Assembly: GCA_938005345.1 (NCBI GenBank)
Contig: CALLNG010000282.1
Coordinates: forward strand, 1 to 9,470
Source: an uncultured Clostridia bacterium
GTDB lineage: Bacteria; Bacillota; Clostridia; RUG12999
Length of the DNA stretch: 9,470 bases
Direction: 5' to 3'
Made by a program: the position numbers and the translations under genes. Positions 6,053 to 9,470 of the stretch are shown piece by piece (the stretch's first letter is position 1; every line of letters begins with the position of its first letter). A model generated the notes under the pieces. The model did no database searches and was not told the DNA's origin. It saw only the letters and a list, made by a program, of their open reading frames with translations.

Positions 6053-7132
6053 TTACTCCCCGATCACAATCAAATCCTTGGGGGCATGATTCAAGATAAT
6101 CAATTCTCCATCTAGCATAACAATTGTATCTTCAATGCGTACTCCAAAAGAATGATTTAAATAAACTCCTGGTTCTACACTGAATACCATGCCAGAACGA
6201 AGTGTATCTGCCGATTTACTGGAAACATTCGGCATCTCATGAATTTCAATACCAACCCCATGGCCTAAAGAATGTCCGAAATACTGTCCATAACCAAAGG
6301 AATCCAACGTTTCCCGTGCCAACTGGTCCAGTTCGCAAAGCGGCATACCCTCTTTGATATGGTTCAATGCTTTCAGCTGGGTGTATAGCACCAGGTTATA
6401 AACAGACCGCTGCTGGTCACCCGGCTGCCCAATAGCAATAGTCCGCGTCATATCGCTGCAATATCCATCATATACACAGCCAAAATCCATCACAACAAGA
6501 TCCCCGTTTTGCATAGGACGGTCTGTAGGTTTCGCATGCGGCATTGCCCCATGCTCTCCCGCCGCTACGATGGTATCAAATGAGGGCTTTTGCGCGCCGT
6601 GTTTTTTCATTGCATATTCAATCTCTGCCGCCGCTTCCAATTCCGTCATACCGGGTTTTATCACACTAAGCAAATGTTCAAATGCCAAATCACCGATACG
6701 CGCCGCTTCTTGTAGCTTTGAGATCTCTTCCCCCTCTTTGCAGATGCGCAGCGAACTTATCAAATCACCAATTCCCCGCAGCATGGTATGCGGCATCTTC
6801 TGCTTCATACCGCTGTAAACCGCATACGATACCTGCCGGTCTTCAAACCCTAACAGCCCAATATTATGCCGGCCAATAATTTGCTCCAGGTGCGCAGCAA
6901 AATTTTTTGTAATATCAATTAAAATAAAATCTGGACTTTCCAGCTGCGCCTGCTGTAAGTAGCGAAAATCTGTGAGCAGGTACGCATTTTCCATTGTGAT
7001 AATCAAATCTCCGCTGCTGCCGGAAAATCCGCTTAGATAAAATACATTTTCTCTACTGGTGACAATGATGGCATCCAGCTGCTGTTGTGCCATCCGTCTT
7101 CTCACATTGCCCACCCGCGTTGCAATACTCAT
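6053..7132 (-). CDS. Xaa-Pro aminopeptidase / prolidase family metallopeptidase (M24B)
   Basis: A 359-residue cytoplasmic peptidase that removes N-terminal residues preceding proline or splits Xaa-Pro dipeptides. The N-terminal creatinase-like domain (about 1-130) has LDAIIVTSRENVFYLSGFSG and LLTDFRYLQQA. The catalytic pita-bread domain (about 138-355) contains the full metal set: D216 (VVMDFG), D227 (YCSDMTRT), the His of FGHSLGHGVG (H287/H291), E320 (FSVEPGVY) and E334 (RIEDT), plus H298 in EIHE. It should bind two metal ions. Length and motif order match the short bacterial PepQ/YqhT-type group. It follows aroQ by 37 bases. In many Bacillota aroQ, this peptidase and efp (elongation factor P) are adjacent; here efp is missing and a terminator follows directly. 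GGAAGGA lies 7 bases before the ATG. I leave the symbol empty because pepP, pepQ and yqhT cannot be separated with confidence. Confidence 0.92.
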   Translation of the reverse strand: MSIATRVGNVRRRMAQQQLDAIIVTSRENVFYLSGFSGSSGDLIITMENAYLLTDFRYLQQAQLESPDFILIDITKNFAAHLEQIIGRHNIGLLGFEDRQVSYAVYSGMKQKMPHTMLRGIGDLISSLRICKEGEEISKLQEAARIGDLAFEHLLSVIKPGMTELEAAAEIEYAMKKHGAQKPSFDTIVAAGEHGAMPHAKPTDRPMQNGDLVVMDFGCVYDGYCSDMTRTIAIGQPGDQQRSVYNLVLYTQLKALNHIKEGMPLCELDQLARETLDSFGYGQYFGHSLGHGVGIEIHEMPNVSSKSADTLRSGMVFSVEPGVYLNHSFGVRIEDTIVMLDGELIILNHAPKDLIVIGE

Positions 7133-7170
7133 GATATCATCCTTCCTCTCTTTTTGGTTCTTCCCGATTT

Positions 7171-7611
7171 TTAAGCAAGTTCCTCAAACCCAAGAAGCGC
7201 CTGAAGCCCCAGCAGATAACTATCCGCGCCAAAACCACAGATTTGCCCTGCACAGACCGGAGCTAAAACGGACGTATGCCGAAATTCCTCACGGGCGTGG
7301 ATATTAGACAAATGCACTTCCACCACCGGCAAGCGGATTGCTGCAATTGCATCGCGCAAAGCATAGGAATAATGGGTATATGCACCGGCATTGAGCACAA
7401 CGCCGTCCACTTCCCGCCTCGCCTGGTGCAGCCGGTCAATGAGCCCTCCCTCGCTGTTGGACTGGAAAAAAACCACTTGTGCCCCGTGCTTTGCCGCATA
7501 ATTCGCAATCCTTTTTTCAATGGCTGTAAGCGTCTCCCTGCCATATTGTTCTGGTTCCCGTTCTCCCAGCAAGTTTAAATTCGGACCGTTCAGAACCAAT
7601 ATTTTATCCAT
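7171..7611 (-). CDS. aroQ: 3-dehydroquinate dehydratase, type II
   Basis: A 146-residue type II dehydroquinase, which converts 3-dehydroquinate to 3-dehydroshikimate in the shikimate pathway to aromatic amino acids. The NGPNLNLLGEREPEQYG opening carries the active-site Arg18 and the catalytic Tyr23 on the lid loop. Asn74 and His80 follow in VVLNAGAYTHYSYALRDAI, His100 in VEVHLSNIHAREEFR, and Arg111 just after. All key residues seen in dodecameric type II enzymes are present and the length is normal. It lies 22 bases after the TIM-barrel gene and before the aminopeptidase gene, in the same direction. No other aro gene is in the window, so this is the common aroQ-peptidase linkage and not an aromatic operon. 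The ribosome binding site (AGGGATGG) is moderate. Confidence 0.95.
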   Translation of the reverse strand: MDKILVLNGPNLNLLGEREPEQYGRETLTAIEKRIANYAAKHGAQVVFFQSNSEGGLIDRLHQARREVDGVVLNAGAYTHYSYALRDAIAAIRLPVVEVHLSNIHAREEFRHTSVLAPVCAGQICGFGADSYLLGLQALLGFEELA

Positions 7612-7633
7612 GTTTCCATCCCTTTCTTATCTA

Positions 7634-8500
7634 TTACGCTCCTTGCCCGCTTTTTAGGCAAGCGTCATATTTCTGTTTCATTTCCAGTGCATCATGCGCT
7701 TGTGTTCCCGCTGATTCACAAAGTATAACCGGCTCCAGTTGCCGCTGCGCCAACAGCTCCGCCAGGGGATCAAAATCCGGTCCGTACTGCGTGTCACAAA
7801 AGCACCAGTGCCGCTTTTCTCCGCCCTTGGTATATTCAATTCTACTGAAATGACTGTGAAAGCGCTTTGCCCGGTCCCGTCCCAATTGATGTTCCAGCGC
7901 ATCCAATACGGCTGCAAAATCCGCCTTGGTGTTAAGACATCCCAGCCCTCTGGTATGCAAATGTCCAAAATCCACTGTTGGGAGCAAGCGTTCATCCAGT
8001 CTGCACAGCGTCAACACTTCCTCCAGTGTACCCAGCTGGTTTATTTTCCCCATAGTTTCCGGACAAATATGAATATTGCCGAACCCCGCCTGGTCCGCTT
8101 GCTGTATTGCCATACGCAGTGTTTTTTCTGCCCATGCCATAGCGGCTTCTCTTGTCATTTTTGCGCAAGCGCCTGTATGTACTACAATACGCTCCGCACC
8201 CATCCACTGTGCTACTTGTAAGGTTTGTAGAATATATTGAATGCTTTTTTGCCGTTTTTCTTCATCATCTGTCGCCAAATTAATATAATACGGGGCATGC
8301 ACACTGAGGGCAATATTCCACTTTTTTGCGTTTTCTCCCAGTTCCCGCGCCATCTTTTCTGATAGCCTTACTCCCCGTGTGCAAGGATATTCATAGGCAT
8401 TGAGTCCCATCGCAGCCAGCCACTGCGGCACTTCTAAGGAGGACTTGTGCCCTTCCTCATAAAAGGCCTGTGCGTTTCCTTCCGGTCCAAAACGAATCAT
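7634..8500 (-). CDS. Endonuclease IV (Nfo)-like TIM-barrel protein
   Basis: A 288-residue protein of the AP endonuclease 2 / xylose isomerase-like TIM-barrel superfamily. The start ATG 8500 was chosen because AGGAG lies 7 bases upstream and MIRFGPEGNAQAFYEEGHKS is a natural beginning; an in-frame ATG at 8548 would only add 16 unconserved residues over the promoter region. Zinc ligands of E. coli endonuclease IV have counterparts at almost the same numbers: H68 (SVHAPYYINLA), H108 (VVHTG), E148 (CPETMG), D177 and H180 (VDFGHLH), H215 or H217 (FHSHFS), H231 and E262 (CES). The position of Asp229, in a DRH motif in endonuclease IV, is Lys here (EKRH), so the third zinc site is altered. It may act on abasic or damaged DNA, or be a related isomerase-fold hydrolase. 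It is first in the operon with aroQ and diverges from uvsE. Confidence 0.82.
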   Translation of the reverse strand: MIRFGPEGNAQAFYEEGHKSSLEVPQWLAAMGLNAYEYPCTRGVRLSEKMARELGENAKKWNIALSVHAPYYINLATDDEEKRQKSIQYILQTLQVAQWMGAERIVVHTGACAKMTREAAMAWAEKTLRMAIQQADQAGFGNIHICPETMGKINQLGTLEEVLTLCRLDERLLPTVDFGHLHTRGLGCLNTKADFAAVLDALEHQLGRDRAKRFHSHFSRIEYTKGGEKRHWCFCDTQYGPDFDPLAELLAQRQLEPVILCESAGTQAHDALEMKQKYDACLKSGQGA

Positions 8501-8550
8501 GGTCTTACTCCTATCTGTTTCTGATATGGGGAAACATGTACTTTCCATAC

Positions 8551-8564
8551 ACTATGAGTATAGT
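8551..8564. repeat. Small inverted repeat in the divergent promoter region
   Basis: ACTAT-GAGT-ATAGT forms a 5-4-5 inverted repeat that overlaps the proposed -10 box of the TIM-barrel operon. It could be an operator half-pair, but such short repeats also occur by chance. It does not resemble a Gram-positive LexA box (GAAC-N4-GTTC). Confidence 0.25.
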
Positions 8565-8590
8565 TTATCATATTCAACCACATAATACAA
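8562..8590 (-). promoter_or_regulatory. Probable promoter of the TIM-barrel/aroQ/aminopeptidase operon
   Basis: On the minus strand TTGTAT (8590-8585) and TAAACT (8567-8562) are separated by 17 bases, with 3/6 and 4/6 consensus matches. The -10 box is 61 bases upstream of the ATG at 8500. Neighbouring TTGAAT and TATACT hexamers offer alternatives, so the region is a promoter with more confidence than the exact boxes are right. No plus-strand promoter for uvsE could be fixed in this 142-base divergent gap. Confidence 0.4.
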
Positions 8591-8642
8591 GTAGATTTTG
8601 TGAACAAGATTTGAATTTATCTCAAATAAAAGGAGCTTGCAT

Positions 8643-9470
8643 ATGATAGTTCGTCTCGGATTTGTCGCTATGAGCGTTCACCTCAAAGACGCCTCTCCTT
8701 CCAAAACCATCACCCGCACCCAGTTTGAATCGTGTCAAAATCCCGCTCTAGCATTGGCCCAAGTTCAGGCGCTAGCAGAAACAAACGCCCATAATACCCT
8801 TCGCATATTGCGGTACTGTGCTAGCCGCGGTATCCAGGTATACAGGCTCACTTCCAAATTGATTCCGCTTGCCACGCTGCTTATGCCAACCCATCCATTG
8901 GAGGAACTTGTGTCTTCCCGTACGCTGGAGTTATACCAGGAATGCGGCGGATTGGTTCAGGAACATCAAATGCGCCTATCTGCTCATCCAGATCATTTCA
9001 CCGTGCTCAGCAGCACCAATCACGATGTTGTAAAAGGTGCGACGCTGGATTTAGCGTATCATCATCAAATTTTACAGTGGATGGGGCTTTCCTCTCCCCA
9101 CTATCAACTTGTGCTGCACATTGGCTGTGCCACCGGTGGAAAAGAGGCAGCATTGCGGCGCTTTTCCAAGGCATTTTATCAGCTTCCGGTTCCCATTCAA
9201 CAGCGGTTAATGCTGGAAAATGATGACAAAACCTATACGGCGCGAGAAACACTCTCTCTTTGCCAACAGCTCCATCTTCCCATGGTTTTGGACTACCACC
9301 ATATGATGTGCAACGGCGAAGCGGATGATGCAACGCTTTTGCCAGAGATTTTGGCAACATGGCAAGAACACCCGTTTCCACCCAAATTTCATTTCTCTTC
9401 GCCCCGTTCACCAAAGTTTCCACGCGCCCATGCCGATTATGTCGACTCCACTATTTTTTTGCAGTTTCTC
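8643..9470 (+). CDS. uvsE: UV DNA damage endonuclease UvsE, C-terminus cut by window edge
   Basis: The frame opens at ATG 8643, with AGGAG 7 bases upstream, and stays open for 276 codons to the right edge. UvsE (UVDE) nicks DNA immediately 5' of UV photoproducts and some other lesions, starting an alternative excision repair route independent of UvrABC. Characteristic blocks are present: MIVRLGFVAMSVHLKDASPS at the start, VYRLTSKLIPLAT (66-78), HPDHF (115-119), VLHIG (157-161), LENDD (191-195), LDYHHMMCN (216-224) and KFHFSSPRS (248-256). By analogy with the Thermus enzyme, H118, H159, E192, D217, H220 and H250 are likely metal ligands and K248 corresponds to its modified active-site lysine (from memory of that structure). 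About 30-45 residues, with the last Glu ligand, should lie beyond the edge. It is the only plus-strand gene and is divergent from an endonuclease IV-like gene. Confidence 0.95.
   Translation, partial: MIVRLGFVAMSVHLKDASPSKTITRTQFESCQNPALALAQVQALAETNAHNTLRILRYCASRGIQVYRLTSKLIPLATLLMPTHPLEELVSSRTLELYQECGGLVQEHQMRLSAHPDHFTVLSSTNHDVVKGATLDLAYHHQILQWMGLSSPHYQLVLHIGCATGGKEAALRRFSKAFYQLPVPIQQRLMLENDDKTYTARETLSLCQQLHLPMVLDYHHMMCNGEADDATLLPEILATWQEHPFPPKFHFSSPRSPKFPRAHADYVDSTIFLQFL

Noticed and set aside
8501..8548. Earlier start of the TIM-barrel gene at 8548
   Set aside because: The added 16 residues lie in the leader and lack a good ribosome binding site, while AGGAG precedes ATG 8500.
8565..8642. 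SOS (LexA) box or plus-strand promoter for uvsE
   Set aside because: No GAAC-N4-GTTC type palindrome and no acceptable -35/-10 pair with 16-18 base spacing was found on the plus strand.
9007..9423. 138-codon minus-strand reading frame within uvsE
   Set aside because: It is the shadow of the conserved uvsE frame on the other strand.

Overview
The window looks like chromosomal DNA of a Gram-positive Clostridia-type bacterium (Bacillota, possibly Oscillospiraceae/Christensenellales-like; the exact family cannot be settled from this sequence). The clues are GGAGG-type ribosome binding sites, SigA-like promoters, a short two-helix SecG, a DUF5685 plus J-domain gene pair, type II dehydroquinase next to a PepQ/PepP-type peptidase, and an RpiR regulator. 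No rRNA, tRNA, CRISPR array, transposase or phage gene was seen. Gene spacing is tight.

Layout, right to left because nearly everything is on the minus strand. (1) At 8643-9470 on the plus strand is the first part of uvsE, a UV-damage endonuclease, cut by the window edge. (2) Diverging from it is a minus-strand operon: an endonuclease IV-like TIM-barrel protein (start re-assigned to 8500), aroQ, and an Xaa-Pro aminopeptidase. It ends in a strong 17-bp hairpin at 5977-6014. (3) A second minus-strand operon starts at a promoter whose -35 box lies inside that hairpin: a fusion of a TrpR/YerC-like helical domain with a SAM methyltransferase, then an RpiR/SIS regulator (start re-assigned to 4832), then a BaiN/HI0933-type flavoprotein (start re-assigned to 3943). 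(4) secG follows with its own promoter, an unusual 70-residue acidic tail and a long terminator hairpin. (5) A last minus-strand operon contains a DUF5685 protein (GTG start), a J-domain/TPR-like protein ending in 11 cysteines within 26 residues, and the N-terminus of an anaerobic sulfatase-maturase-like radical SAM enzyme that runs off the left edge.

The most promising candidate for an undescribed system is the left-hand operon. A DUF5685 protein, a J-protein with an extreme C-terminal cysteine cluster and a radical SAM enzyme of the Cys/Ser-modifying anSME class are translationally linked (4-bp overlap, then 18 bp). One hypothesis is that the cysteine tail is modified by the radical SAM enzyme or carries a metal cluster. 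The second point of interest is the TrpR-like/methyltransferase fusion, which has a well-placed internal ribosome binding site that could release the methyltransferase alone.
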